Positions 1 to 8,850 are shown, numbered from the stretch's first letter. The stretch is 64,000 nucleotides of DNA from Haloferula sp. BvORR071 (GCF_000739615.1 NZ_BATP01000004.1:62001-126000), one strand, 5' to 3'. Program-made: numbers and translations. The notes: generated by a model from the letters alone, not told the origin.

Positions 1-1
1 G

Positions 2-58
2 GCGCTCGGGCAGATTACCCGTTTCCTCGGGGCCTTGTTGGAGAAGTGCCGGAAGTAA
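2..58 (+). CDS. possible 3' end of an unidentified gene
   Basis: Frame 2 stays open from the window edge to a TAA at 56-58 and would encode a short amphipathic tail ending in LLEKCRK. Only 18 codons are visible, so no family can be named, and an open frame this short can occur by chance. If real, it converges on the ubiE gene. Confidence 0.2.
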   Translation, partial: ALGQITRFLGALLEKCRK

Positions 59-183
59 AACGCAGAATCATCAATCACCCATCTTCCGATCATCAAGCGG
101 AGTGATTGGGAGAGTGAGGCTGTGGCATTTGAACGGCAGCTTCCTCTTGGAGGCGACCCGTGGGCTGCAAAGCCAGATCTCTA

Positions 184-873
184 TCAGACCGCCTCCGCCG
201 TGTAAATGGAGGCCACGCCGCAGCTCAGCGGCTTCGCTTCAGCATCCTTGAAGCCTTGGGCTTCGATCAGATCGCACATGGCCTTGCCCATCGGGAACTC
301 CTCGATCGAGCCGCCGAGGTATTCGTAGGCATCCTTCTGGCCGGTGAGCAGGCCAGCCATCTTCGGCAGGACGTTGTGGAGATACCAGCGGTAGGGCTTT
401 TTCAAGATGCCTTCCGGTAGGGAGAAATCCAGGACCAGCAGGTGGCCACCGGGCTTGAGCACGCGGCGCATCTCGCGGATGGCCTCGCCGTAGTTCACCA
501 TGTTGCGCAGGCCGAAGGCAACAGTGACGACGTCGAATTCGGCGTCCTTGAATGGCAAGGCCATCGCATCGGCCACGAGGGTGCGGGACAGGCCGCGGCG
601 GCTGGCGTGGGCCAGCATCTCCGCGCAGAAGTCGCTACCGGTGACTTCCGCTTGCGGGCAGACGTCCTGCATCTCCAAGGCGAGATCACCGGTGCCGGTG
701 GCGACGTCGAGGATGCGCTGCGGCTTCCATGCCTTGACGATCCGGGCGACCTTGCGCCGCCAGAGGATGTCCGTGCCCATGCTGAGCACGTGGTTGGTGG
801 TCACGTAGCGGTCGGCGATGCGGGCGAAGGCATCGCGGACGTAAGAAGGGTCTTGGATTGTTCCGGCTCCCAT
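184..873 (-). CDS. ubiE: demethylmenaquinone/ubiquinone C-methyltransferase
   Basis: SAM-dependent C-methyltransferase of 229 residues, the usual family length. It methylates the quinone ring in the last steps of menaquinone (or ubiquinone) synthesis and acts in the cytoplasm or at the inner membrane. Seen: UbiE signature 1 near residues 22-40 (RYVTTNHVLSMG...WRR), the SAM-binding motif ILDVATGTGDLA at 54-65, and signature 2 RVLKPGG at 137-143. Start is the ATG at 873. It lies 12 nt downstream of the GNAT gene on the same strand, so the two probably share a transcript. No ubiquinone genes are nearby, so the MenG role is the better guess, by inference only. Confidence 0.93.
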   Translation of the reverse strand: MGAGTIQDPSYVRDAFARIADRYVTTNHVLSMGTDILWRRKVARIVKAWKPQRILDVATGTGDLALEMQDVCPQAEVTGSDFCAEMLAHASRRGLSRTLVADAMALPFKDAEFDVVTVAFGLRNMVNYGEAIREMRRVLKPGGHLLVLDFSLPEGILKKPYRWYLHNVLPKMAGLLTGQKDAYEYLGGSIEEFPMGKAMCDLIEAQGFKDAEAKPLSCGVASIYTAEAV

Positions 874-885
874 CGTCTCGCTTGG

Positions 886-1356
886 TCAGGGAAGAATGTC
901 GCCGTAGATGCCGGGATCACTGCCGGGAACCTCAATGGCTCCGCAGGCCTTTTCATAAAACTCGCGCGGGCCGACACCGCCGATGAAGGCGTAGGCGTAG
1001 CCCTGCTCGCGGAGGGCTTCAAGCGACTTGAAGAGCAGGGCCTTGCCGATGCCAGTGCCGCGGGCAGCTTCCGAGACACCGGTGGGGCCGAAGAAGCCGC
1101 GGGCGGTGGTGTCGTAGCAGGCGAAGCCGAGGACCGCCTTGTCCTTGGTGGCGATGAAGCAGGCGATCGGCTGGCGGCTGAGGGCGACGCCGACCTCGCT
1201 GACCCACTTCGGGGAGAAGTGCGTGCGGGCGAAGTCCTCGACGGTGTGCTTCTCGAAGGCCCGCGCCCGGCGCAACACGATCCCCTGCTCTTCCACCTTC
1301 CGGTAGATTTCCCCGCTCTCCGGCAGGTCGTAGAGCCGCACCAGCATGTCGATCAT
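886..1356 (-). CDS. GNAT-family N-acetyltransferase
   Basis: Predicted cytoplasmic acyltransferase of 156 residues using acetyl-CoA; the acceptor is unknown. Seen: the acetyl-CoA pyrophosphate-binding motif RGTGIGKALL at about residues 99-108, inside a fold order typical of GNAT (strand 'VLGFACYD', motif A, then 'YAFIGGV'). The ATG at 1356 was chosen because a GGGAGAG ribosome-binding site sits just upstream. The frame stays open further upstream, but that stretch reads as low-complexity non-coding DNA. It is first in a two-gene unit with ubiE and diverges from potA. Confidence 0.85.
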   Translation of the reverse strand: MIDMLVRLYDLPESGEIYRKVEEQGIVLRRARAFEKHTVEDFARTHFSPKWVSEVGVALSRQPIACFIATKDKAVLGFACYDTTARGFFGPTGVSEAARGTGIGKALLFKSLEALREQGYAYAFIGGVGPREFYEKACGAIEVPGSDPGIYGDILP

Positions 1357-1470
1357 TGCGCTCTCCCTAGCGCATGGGGACCAGCGGGCAACCCGAAAAG
1401 CCGGGCAGACCATCGTGGGGCCATTTCCCATGGACATTTCCCAGCTGATGGCTGTTGATAGATAGCGGAA

Positions 1471-2610
1471 ATGGCTTCCTATCTGCGCTTCGAGAACGTC
1501 ACCCGGCGCTTCGGCTCCTTTACTGCCGTCAACAATGTCACGCTCGACATCGAGCATGGCGAGACCTTCTCCCTGCTCGGGCCCTCCGGTTGCGGGAAAA
1601 CCACCCTACTGCGGATGGCTGCGGGCTTCGACAAGCCGGACGAGGGCCGGGTGCTTTTGGACGGCAAGGACATCACGCCCCTGCCACCCGAGCAACGGCC
1701 GGTAAACACGGTCTTCCAGAGCTACGCGCTCTTTCCACACCTCTCCATCCGCGACAACATTGCTTTCGGCCCGAAGATCGCCAAGTGGGCGCCGGAAAAG
1801 ATCTCCCGCGGCGTGGACGAGATGTTGGAACTGGTGGACCTCAAGGCCCATGCTGACAAGAAGCCATCGCAGCTCTCCGGCGGCCAGAAACAGCGCGTGG
1901 CTCTTGCCCGTGCCCTGGTCAACAAGCCGAAAGTCCTACTGCTCGACGAACCGCTGGCCGCGCTGGACCTGAAGCTTCGCCAGCGTCTTCTGGTGGAGCT
2001 GGATGCGATCCACGATGAGGTGGGCATCACCTTCATCTACGTGACCCACGATCAGGGCGAGGCGATGTCGATCTCCGACCGGATCGCGGTGATGAACAAG
2101 GGTGTGATCGAGCAAGTCGGCCCGCCGGTGCAGATCTACGAAGCTCCGCGCACCTCTTTCGTCGCGGCCTTCATCGGTGACACGAACTTCCTCGACGGCA
2201 AGATCATCGATTGCATCGACAGCCGCTTCTCGCGCTGCGAGGTGAAGGGCTTCGGCAGCATCGTGATTGATAACGACAAGCCGGTCAGCAAGGGCGATCG
2301 GGTCCATCTATCCCTGAGACCCGAGAAGCTGATCGTTTCGCGAGAACAACCGACGACCAAAGAAACGGACAACGCGATCGCCGGCAAGGTGGAGGATGTG
2401 ATCTACTACGGCTCCCATACGCGCTACTGGGTCCGCTGTGGGGACTGGAAACTGTGCGCGGAAATGCAGCACCGGCAATATCAACTCGATGAGACACCGC
2501 CGAAGTGGGGTGATCAGGTGTGGCTGAAGTGGCACGCGAATGATGGCTTCCTCCTCGAGCAATACCGCGAGGAAGACGAAGGAATGCTCACCTTGCCTGA
2601 CGCCGTCTGA
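1471..2610 (+). CDS. potA: spermidine/putrescine ABC transporter ATP-binding protein
   Basis: ATPase subunit (379 residues) of a polyamine importer, at the cytoplasmic face of the inner membrane. Seen: Walker A GPSGCGKTT at 37-45, Q-loop at 83, signature LSGGQ at 135-139, Walker B VLLLDEP at 155-161, H-loop VTHDQ near 194, and a C-terminal TOBE-like region (PEKLIVSRE near 290-300) that is standard in PotA. First gene of the unit; its TGA overlaps the potB ATG by one base, which implies coupled translation. The family also includes iron and sulfate importers, but the paired PotB/PotC permeases and the downstream potD support polyamines. Confidence 0.93.
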   Translation: MASYLRFENVTRRFGSFTAVNNVTLDIEHGETFSLLGPSGCGKTTLLRMAAGFDKPDEGRVLLDGKDITPLPPEQRPVNTVFQSYALFPHLSIRDNIAFGPKIAKWAPEKISRGVDEMLELVDLKAHADKKPSQLSGGQKQRVALARALVNKPKVLLLDEPLAALDLKLRQRLLVELDAIHDEVGITFIYVTHDQGEAMSISDRIAVMNKGVIEQVGPPVQIYEAPRTSFVAAFIGDTNFLDGKIIDCIDSRFSRCEVKGFGSIVIDNDKPVSKGDRVHLSLRPEKLIVSREQPTTKETDNAIAGKVEDVIYYGSHTRYWVRCGDWKLCAEMQHRQYQLDETPPKWGDQVWLKWHANDGFLLEQYREEDEGMLTLPDAV

Positions 2611-3452
2611 TGAACAAGGAACGCAAAGCAGAGATCCTCTCCACCCTCCCCAGCCTCGGCTGGCTGGTGATGTTCGTGCTGATTCCGGTTATCACCATCT
2701 TCGCCATCGCATTTCGCCCCGCGCTGCCGGCGGGTGGGATTGGTGAAGGCTGGAGCTTGGATGCATTGAAGGCCTTGGGCGATCCGAGCTATCCAGCTTT
2801 GTTCGCACGCACGATCATTATCAGCGGATTGACGACGCTCGCATGTCTCGCCGCAGGATTACCGGCGGCCTATGCGATGGCGCGGCTCACCCCAGCCTGG
2901 CGCTCGCGGATGCTGCTGCTGGTGATTGTCCCGTTTTGGACGAACTTCGTGATCCGCGTCTTCGCCTGGCAGCAGATCCTGCACGCGGAGGGTTACGTGG
3001 CGAAGTTCCTGCGTTCACTGCACATCATCGGGGAAAACGACCGTCTGTTAGGGAATACCTTCGCCGTGGTGCTGGTGAGCTTCTACACCTACCTGCCCTT
3101 CGCGATCCTGCCGCTCTTTGCCGCTGCGGAGAAGTTCGATTTCGGCCTGCTCGACGCGGCCCGTGATTTGGGGGCGAAGGCAGGCAAGGCATTCTTCGCG
3201 GTCTTCGTGCCGGGCATCAAGCAGGGCATCATCACCGCCTTCCTGGTGGTCTTCATCCCCAATCTCGGTTCCTACGTGGTGCCGGACATGGTGGGCGGCA
3301 CTGGCACCCAGATGATCGGCAACAAGATCGCGCAGCGCAACTTTACCGACCGGAACTTGCCTGAAGCCGCAGCGCTCTCCGGGGCTCTCGCCCTGCTGGT
3401 GCTGGCGCCGATGTTCATCCGCCGCCGCGAGAAAACCGCCGCCACCGCCTGA
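2610..3452 (+). CDS. potB: spermidine/putrescine ABC transporter permease PotB
   Basis: Inner-membrane permease of 280 residues with about six hydrophobic segments. The EAA loop that docks to the ATPase is visible near residues 184-204 (DAARDLGAKAGKAFFAVFVP). The 'LGSYVVPDMVGG' stretch soon after is typical of PotB. It starts inside the potA stop codon (TGATG) and is followed 12 nt later by potC. Together the two permeases form the transmembrane channel. Confidence 0.92.
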   Translation: MNKERKAEILSTLPSLGWLVMFVLIPVITIFAIAFRPALPAGGIGEGWSLDALKALGDPSYPALFARTIIISGLTTLACLAAGLPAAYAMARLTPAWRSRMLLLVIVPFWTNFVIRVFAWQQILHAEGYVAKFLRSLHIIGENDRLLGNTFAVVLVSFYTYLPFAILPLFAAAEKFDFGLLDAARDLGAKAGKAFFAVFVPGIKQGIITAFLVVFIPNLGSYVVPDMVGGTGTQMIGNKIAQRNFTDRNLPEAAALSGALALLVLAPMFIRRREKTAATA

Positions 3453-3464
3453 CCACTTCCCGCC

Positions 3465-4247
3465 ATGCGACCGAGCAAAGTTCCTCTCATCACCCTGATC
3501 CTCGTGCTGGTGTTCTTCTACCTGCCGATCGGATTCCTGGTGATGAACTCCTTCAACAAGTCGCGCTATGCGTCGAATTGGGGTGGCTTCAGCACCTATT
3601 GGTATGAGCGCCTCTGGGAGCGCACCGACATTCTGGCCGCGCTTGGCAATTCGGTGAAGATCGCCACCATGGCCAGCCTGCTCTCGATGGTCCTCGGCAC
3701 AGCCGCTGCCTTCGCCTTGGAGCGCTACAAGTCCAAGCTCCAGGATGCGCACCGGCTGCTCGTGACCGTACCGCTGGTGCTACCAGACATCCTGATGGGC
3801 ATGAGCCTGCTGCTGCTCTTCGTCTCCTTCGGCGCGCAACTCAGCCTTTACACAATCACCATCGCTCACGTGACCTTCTGCTTGAGCTACGTCGCGCTGG
3901 TGGTGCAGGCCCGCTTGCAGGACTTCGACTTCAACGTCGTCGAGGCCGCGCGCGACTTGGGAGCGACCAAAACCCAGGCCTTCATCAAAGTCACCTTGCC
4001 CCTGCTGGCCCCGGGCATCTTTGCCGGTGGCTTGCTCGCCTTCACCCTCTCGATCGATGACTACGTCATCACCTATTTCGTCAAGGGCCCGGGCTCGGAT
4101 ACGCTCCCCACGCTGGTGTATTCCATGATCAAGAAGAGCAAGGACCTGCCGGTGATCAACGCGCTCTCCTCCTTGATGCTCTTGGTAACCTTCGCCGTGG
4201 TCGCCGTCTCGCAGCGCCTGACCCGGCCACCTGCGACTCCTTCCTGA
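3465..4247 (+). CDS. potC: spermidine/putrescine ABC transporter permease PotC
   Basis: Second permease subunit (260 residues, usual PotC length), partner of PotB. Seen: N-terminal membrane segment, the characteristic 'MNSFNKSRYASNWGGFS' periplasmic stretch, an EAA loop (EAARDLGATKTQAFIKVTLP) and 'LSIDDYVITYFVKGPG' near the C terminus, typical of PotC. The DUF2164 gene begins 3 nt after its stop. The binding protein that should follow is displaced about 3.5 kb downstream by the AT-rich cassette. Confidence 0.92.
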   Translation: MRPSKVPLITLILVLVFFYLPIGFLVMNSFNKSRYASNWGGFSTYWYERLWERTDILAALGNSVKIATMASLLSMVLGTAAAFALERYKSKLQDAHRLLVTVPLVLPDILMGMSLLLLFVSFGAQLSLYTITIAHVTFCLSYVALVVQARLQDFDFNVVEAARDLGATKTQAFIKVTLPLLAPGIFAGGLLAFTLSIDDYVITYFVKGPGSDTLPTLVYSMIKKSKDLPVINALSSLMLLVTFAVVAVSQRLTRPPATPS

Positions 4248-4250
4248 ACC

Positions 4251-4514
4251 ATGCCCCTGAAACTCTCCAAAGACCAACGCCGCCAAGCAGCCCAATCGCT
4301 CGAGCGCTATCTCAAGGAAGAACTGGACCTCGAGGTCAGCGAACTCCAGGCCGGCTTCCTGCTCGATTTCTTCCAGACCGAGATCGCACCCATCGCCTAC
4401 AATCAGGGGGTGGGCGACGCCCGGCGCTTCCTGGAGGAAAAGATGGAAGACCTGGGCGGGGTCTGCTTCGAGCACGAAATGACCTTCTGGGATAGTGGTA
4501 AAAAGAAACTATAG
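4251..4514 (+). CDS. DUF2164 family protein
   Basis: Small soluble protein of 87 residues. The pattern LKLSKDQRRQAAQSLERYL ... ELSELQ-like ... GFLLDFFQTEIAPIAYNQGV is that of the DUF2164 family, short conserved bacterial proteins of unknown role. It starts 3 nt after potC and is probably the last gene of the potABC transcript on the left of the AT-rich cassette. No catalytic motif is visible. Confidence 0.8.
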   Translation: MPLKLSKDQRRQAAQSLERYLKEELDLEVSELQAGFLLDFFQTEIAPIAYNQGVGDARRFLEEKMEDLGGVCFEHEMTFWDSGKKKL

Positions 4515-4735
4515 CGTGCTCCATAGCCAGCAGACTTACACCGATGCGGACGGCGGACCCGCAGCACTCCCGGGAGCGGCTTGCCGTGCTTTTCGTCACA
4601 CTCCGCGCGATGGGTTCCGCTTATGCTTATGCTTCCAGCTTTGTACCTTCTGGTGCAGCACGACGAAATGCTCTCTCGCGGCAATCCCTACGCAGTGCCT
4701 CCATGATGATACAGCAGCCCGGGCCGCGCGATAAA
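4515..4735. other. gene-free left junction of the AT-rich cassette
   Basis: G+C-rich stretch between DUF2164 and the stop of the first AT-rich gene. Short open frames exist on both strands but have arginine/serine-rich, shadow-like composition. No terminator or mobile-element end was recognised. Confidence 0.4.
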
Positions 4736-5476
4736 CTATTGGGATGGCGGTGAGCTCCCACGTCTGGCCGCATAAAATCGATCGTCAAGAGTCTTCCACC
4801 GGGCTAGATCCTTCATAGCTACTCCTGAATCGCCTTCAATACTGGAATACTCTTCCCCGCGATCATTCACCAGTCTCCACAAAATCGCAGTTTTCCCAGT
4901 TTCCGGAATGGCAACATTTCCTAGCTCTATTGCATCCTTACCTCCATTCCTAAGTTGCTTACTAATTAATACTGTTATCACGGACGCCCGCTCACATCCC
5001 ACAACTGCTTCCAACTCTTTTGATAGACGCAAAAACAAGGATTTCGCAGCCTCCGCGCAGGGATTCACCTTGATATAAAGATCGTCACCATTAGATATCA
5101 ATTGCGAGTGCTCAGCCTCAATTTGAAGAAAATCCCTGATGACACTGGAAACCAGCTCTTCCACCCGCGGCTTTTCCCTGTAATTCAGAGACAACAGGGA
5201 AATTACATCATCACTCAATTGACACGCCTTATCATCAAAGGCTTTAATATTTGACGATTTGATTAAACCTAACGGGATCGCCACGTTATTAATCCCTGTC
5301 TTTTTCGCCTCATCTCCGTTAGCGGCATTAATTTCCGCAGCCCCTAACGAAGAGGAAAAAATCTTCTGATTCCCAGTCGGATCTAGTTGTTTAGGAAACG
5401 AGAATGCAACCCACCCTCCGCCTACAATCAGCACCAAACATACAGCTCTCCAGTATCTTTTTGACATCGCTTTCAT
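4736..5476 (-). CDS. exported protein of unknown function, AT-rich cassette
   Basis: Not recognised as a named family. 246 residues with an N-terminal export or anchor signal (MKAMSKRYWR then a hydrophobic run to about residue 27) and a helical, charged remainder. Its body resembles the neighbouring lipoprotein at low identity: both open with xSKR[FY]W plus a hydrophobic stretch, then an 'I.LP..L..' stretch, an acidic D-C pair and a helix with E-I/V spacing. Third gene of a minus-strand unit, 39 nt after the lipoprotein gene. Codon use is AT-rich, unlike the flanking pot genes, which suggests acquisition. Confidence 0.7.
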   Translation of the reverse strand: MKAMSKRYWRAVCLVLIVGGGWVAFSFPKQLDPTGNQKIFSSSLGAAEINAANGDEAKKTGINNVAIPLGLIKSSNIKAFDDKACQLSDDVISLLSLNYREKPRVEELVSSVIRDFLQIEAEHSQLISNGDDLYIKVNPCAEAAKSLFLRLSKELEAVVGCERASVITVLISKQLRNGGKDAIELGNVAIPETGKTAILWRLVNDRGEEYSSIEGDSGVAMKDLARWKTLDDRFYAARRGSSPPSQ

Positions 5477-5515
5477 TTGGTCGCTCAGCTCTGTGATCCG
5501 CCTTATCCACGGAAT

Positions 5516-6247
5516 TTAGTAGTCTGGAACACCTGGGGCCAAAGTCAAGAAGTTGAATCGCGAATCGCTGTCTTGCTTAAGATTATAAAGAGAACTCTTA
5601 CGTTCACCATTGCTCTCTGTAGACTCAATTAAGAACCGATGCCTTATAGCACCAGGGATGTTTTTTTCTCCAGCGATCTTCATACTACTGGAAACCAGGG
5701 TTACAATAACCGTATCAGAATAGATTCTCTCCAATTGCGATTTCAGCGCAGCATTCACCAATTTTTTTGTATCATCACTCACACTCGGTGAGTATTTTAT
5801 AGAACTCACTGCCGAGGACACTTCAGTTTTTGCTATTGAGGGCAGCATGAAAGGTTTATTCAGCTCAAATTCGTGCTTCGCAACAGAGTCCGCTTGCTTT
5901 TGATGGATTTCATTCTTAACGCGAAGAATTTCCTCAGCCACCCCGCGACGATCCTCACCTTTGATGCCCATTGAGTCTAGGACCGACTCATCGCACCGGC
6001 CACTATCATCTGAAAAAATTGGTGGAATTGTAGCTAGGACGGAGGCTGGGAGCTCAATCCTGTCCGCAAGCTCTTTAGCTTCATCGGTTCGTTCATACTT
6101 TGTGTTAGTCGTCTTTTGAGGCTTTTTTGCTGAAGGCGAATGGCTCGAAGAGCCATTCGCACCCTCTTTTTCCTCGCAAGCCGGAAAGATCGCAATAAAA
6201 GCAATCAGAGCACCTAAACTCCAAAATCTTTTCGAAAGATTCCTCAT
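5516..6247 (-). CDS. predicted lipoprotein of unknown function, AT-rich cassette
   Basis: 243 residues with a lipoprotein signal: MRNLSKRFW, a hydrophobic core, and IFPACEEKEG with the acylatable Cys at about residue 24. A Ser/Lys-rich linker (about 30-55) precedes a mostly helical domain. Its ATG overlaps the stop of the upstream Tat-signal gene by 4 nt (ATGA), so the two are probably translated together. It looks like a diverged paralogue of the next gene (4736-5476). Inferred location is the periplasmic face of a membrane. No enzyme motif is visible. Confidence 0.7.
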   Translation of the reverse strand: MRNLSKRFWSLGALIAFIAIFPACEEKEGANGSSSHSPSAKKPQKTTNTKYERTDEAKELADRIELPASVLATIPPIFSDDSGRCDESVLDSMGIKGEDRRGVAEEILRVKNEIHQKQADSVAKHEFELNKPFMLPSIAKTEVSSAVSSIKYSPSVSDDTKKLVNAALKSQLERIYSDTVIVTLVSSSMKIAGEKNIPGAIRHRFLIESTESNGERKSSLYNLKQDSDSRFNFLTLAPGVPDY

Positions 6248-7362
6248 GGGGTAGGAATAATATATTGCGTAGTATATTTCACTGTCACAGGATCTCCCCC
6301 TCCAATATTTGAGGTTACCACCTCCCTTTTCATTTTATCATCTATTGGCCACCCTGCAATTTTTATGTGGAAATCTTGCGTGAAATTTCCAAATCCATCC
6401 GCTCCAATCGGGTCATCATACCCCCCAGTGCCGATGAAAGCTAGCGAATCAAATGCCCCGTTGATATCCTCCTCTAAAACCGTACCAGCATAAACCCCTG
6501 AAAGGGCCTTTTTATATTGATCCAAGATATTTATTCTAAGCATCGAGAAATTCCAATTGGGGCTACCAGCATCGGAGGTTGCTGGTGGCACAGAACCTTG
6601 AGTTAAAGTTGGATCAACCGGAAGCCCCTCCATTCTAGCGTGGAAGGTATGGGGGACAAATGACACAGTTTCGACCTTGATAACCTTCGGGTCTTTATTG
6701 ATAAATTTCGGCCTTAAAACATAAACATTAGCAGACCCAACCTTTTTCTTGCCTTTCATTGCCACGATTAGGGTACCACCGAGGCGCCTGTCAAATGTCT
6801 TTGGCTTGGGAGTAGACGCATCCAAAGCTCTAATCTGGAGCTCCCATTTCCCTTCTCCTTTATCAGTTGATTTTACGATTTTAATTTTGTCAGGAATATC
6901 ATTTCCTTTTACCAAGAAAGTGATCGCAGGCCAAGGCTCACCTTCCGGTTTCTTAACCGTCGCTGTAATAGTGTAGTGGTTGGGAAATGCTCCACCGCTG
7001 AGGGGATCATGAGGCAATGTTTGGGGCTTTGAGGTTGTAGGCGCACCGTACTTCCAGACCCACCCGGCTTGGGTCGCGGGGGAAGTCACTTCTAAAAAGT
7101 GACATTCTTCCCTATAGCCATTTTTGTCCAAACCGAGTTCCTGTTCAGGGATATCAACAGTTATCTCGCTGGGATTCGGTTCGGCTTCAGCTTTGGAACG
7201 CGCAATAGATGTATTCCAAGCAAGAAAACTTGCTGCCGTCGCCCCACCAGTCCGCTTGAGAAAGCGCCTTCGAGTGATTGACTCTCCTGATGCCTGATGC
7301 TCCCGAGTCTTGGAAGAATCCAAAACTGGCAACGAGAGATCAGAGGAAGGTTTGAGATGCAT
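6244..7362 (-). CDS. Tat-exported protein of unknown function, AT-rich cassette
   Basis: 372 residues from the ATG at 7362. A twin-arginine signal is visible: SITRRRFLKRTGGATAASFL, which matches the S/T-R-R-x-F-L-K consensus, after an unusually long n-region of about 30 residues. The mature part looks rich in beta strands (many T/V/K alternations, 'KWELQIRAL', 'GTLIVAMKG') and resembles an adhesion or surface-layer domain, but no family is recognised. An upstream GTG at 7443 is possible; the ATG at 7362 is preferred because AGAGGA precedes it. First gene of the three-gene cassette. Confidence 0.7.
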   Translation of the reverse strand: MHLKPSSDLSLPVLDSSKTREHQASGESITRRRFLKRTGGATAASFLAWNTSIARSKAEAEPNPSEITVDIPEQELGLDKNGYREECHFLEVTSPATQAGWVWKYGAPTTSKPQTLPHDPLSGGAFPNHYTITATVKKPEGEPWPAITFLVKGNDIPDKIKIVKSTDKGEGKWELQIRALDASTPKPKTFDRRLGGTLIVAMKGKKKVGSANVYVLRPKFINKDPKVIKVETVSFVPHTFHARMEGLPVDPTLTQGSVPPATSDAGSPNWNFSMLRINILDQYKKALSGVYAGTVLEEDINGAFDSLAFIGTGGYDDPIGADGFGNFTQDFHIKIAGWPIDDKMKREVVTSNIGGGDPVTVKYTTQYIIPTP

Positions 7363-7782
7363 CGTCCTCTGATCTCTGTTCAGCGATTCGACGTCAAACA
7401 AAAACACTGGGTAAGTATGTCCATCGCGGACAAATGATCTCACAAACCTTTAATTATTAACGCCTTAGGTCAAATTTAAACCCCTTCTTAATTCCATCTC
7501 GGAAATTTGTCTCCTTCTATTTCAGCTTCTAATTTATTCTTGTTATTGACGTCACGAATCCTACTCGAGCGGTCTTACAAAGTTGTATAATCAAACTAGA
7601 TCAATCCATCGAAGCGGTTCAATCGCTCTGATCTGACATGGCTAAATTCTCTTATCCACAGACCGAAATCCACTAGCCCTCCACTATTATTGATCGAGCT
7701 TAGCCGGCTTAACTGCAATTCCCCGACCAATTTCCTGCTTCCCAGTCCCGAAGGAATCTCCATCGTCTCCAATCTGATCACC
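7363..7782. promoter_or_regulatory. AT-rich divergent intergenic region
   Basis: Gene-free, markedly AT-rich stretch between the divergent Tat-signal gene and potD, so it should hold promoters for both. On the plus strand a perfect -10-like TATAAT lies at 7586-7591 without a convincing -35. No repeats or mobile-element ends were recognised. The return to G+C-rich sequence happens around 7690-7780. Confidence 0.4.
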
Positions 7783-8850
7783 ATGAACCGCCGTCACTTC
7801 ATCACCGCTTCCTCCGCCGCGCTCGCCGCCACTTCCCTGCCCGCCTGCAAGCCCAAGGAATCGGGCGCCGGTGGTAGTGGCGGCAGTGGCAAGACCCTGA
7901 CCGTCTTCACCTGGGCGGACTATCTCAGCAAGGAAGCCAAGGAAGGCTTCGAGAAGGCCCAGGGCTGCAAGGTGGTGATCGATACCTTCGACTCCAACGA
8001 GTCGATGCTCGCCAAGCTCGAATCGGGAGCAAGCGGCTACGACATCCTCGTGCCCTCTTCCTACGCCGTGCAAGCGCTCAAGCGGAAGGGCATGATCCTC
8101 AATCTGGATCACACGAAGATCCCGAATCTCAAGAACATGGACGCGAAGTATCTCGCGATCGCGGCCGACAAAACGATGGAGGTCTCCGTGCCGTATCTGA
8201 TGGCGCCGACCTGCCTATGCTATCTAGCCTCCAAGGTTCCGAATCCCACCGAGTCCTGGGCGATGCTCGATCGCACCGATCTCAAGGGCCGCATCACCCT
8301 GCTAGACGACATGCGCGAAGTGCTGGGCGCCGCGCTCAAGCTGCTCGGCCACTCGCTGAACACCATCGATTCTGCCCAACTCGCAGCAGCCCGTGATGTG
8401 GCGATCCGCTGGAAGAAGAACATCGCGAAGTTCGAGAGCGAGCAGTACAAGAGCGGGATCGCTTCCGGCGAATTCCACCTCGTGCAGGGTTACGCCAGCG
8501 ACCTGATCCAGGCCAGCGCCGAGAACAGCGACATGCACACCTTTGTGCCCAAGGAAGGTGCGGCCTTCTCTTGCGACGACATGTGCATCCCGAAGACCGC
8601 CAAGAACGTCGATCTGGCCCACGCCTTCATCAACCACCTGACCGATCCCGAAGTGGCGGCCAAGAACATGGAGGAGATCGGCTCGCGCTCGCCAAATTCC
8701 GCGGCCTACCCGCACCTCAGCGAGGACTTCCGCGGTAGTCCCCTGCTCTTCCCGCCGGATGAACTCTTCGCCAAGTGCGAACCGATCGGCGACCTCGGCG
8801 ACAAGCTGCCGTTGTGGACCGAGGAGTGGGACAAGGTGAAGACAGCCTAA
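7783..8850 (+). CDS. potD: spermidine/putrescine-binding lipoprotein PotD
   Basis: Extracytoplasmic substrate-binding protein (355 residues) that hands polyamine to PotABC. Start set at the ATG at 7783, which gives an RRHFITASS export signal followed by a lipobox LPAC at about residues 21-24. The mature part begins 'TLTVFTWADYLS' with 'GYDILVPSSYAVQALKRKGM' further on, typical of PotD/PotF. An upstream in-frame ATG at 7690 would bury the signal and is rejected. It is separated from potABC by the AT-rich cassette, so it must now be transcribed from its own promoter. Confidence 0.9.
   Translation: MNRRHFITASSAALAATSLPACKPKESGAGGSGGSGKTLTVFTWADYLSKEAKEGFEKAQGCKVVIDTFDSNESMLAKLESGASGYDILVPSSYAVQALKRKGMILNLDHTKIPNLKNMDAKYLAIAADKTMEVSVPYLMAPTCLCYLASKVPNPTESWAMLDRTDLKGRITLLDDMREVLGAALKLLGHSLNTIDSAQLAAARDVAIRWKKNIAKFESEQYKSGIASGEFHLVQGYASDLIQASAENSDMHTFVPKEGAAFSCDDMCIPKTAKNVDLAHAFINHLTDPEVAAKNMEEIGSRSPNSAAYPHLSEDFRGSPLLFPPDELFAKCEPIGDLGDKLPLWTEEWDKVKTA

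Noticed and set aside
4544-4753. Small open frame between DUF2164 and the AT-rich cassette
   Set aside because: Ser/Arg-rich composition, no ribosome-binding site, and it runs into the 3' end of an opposing gene.
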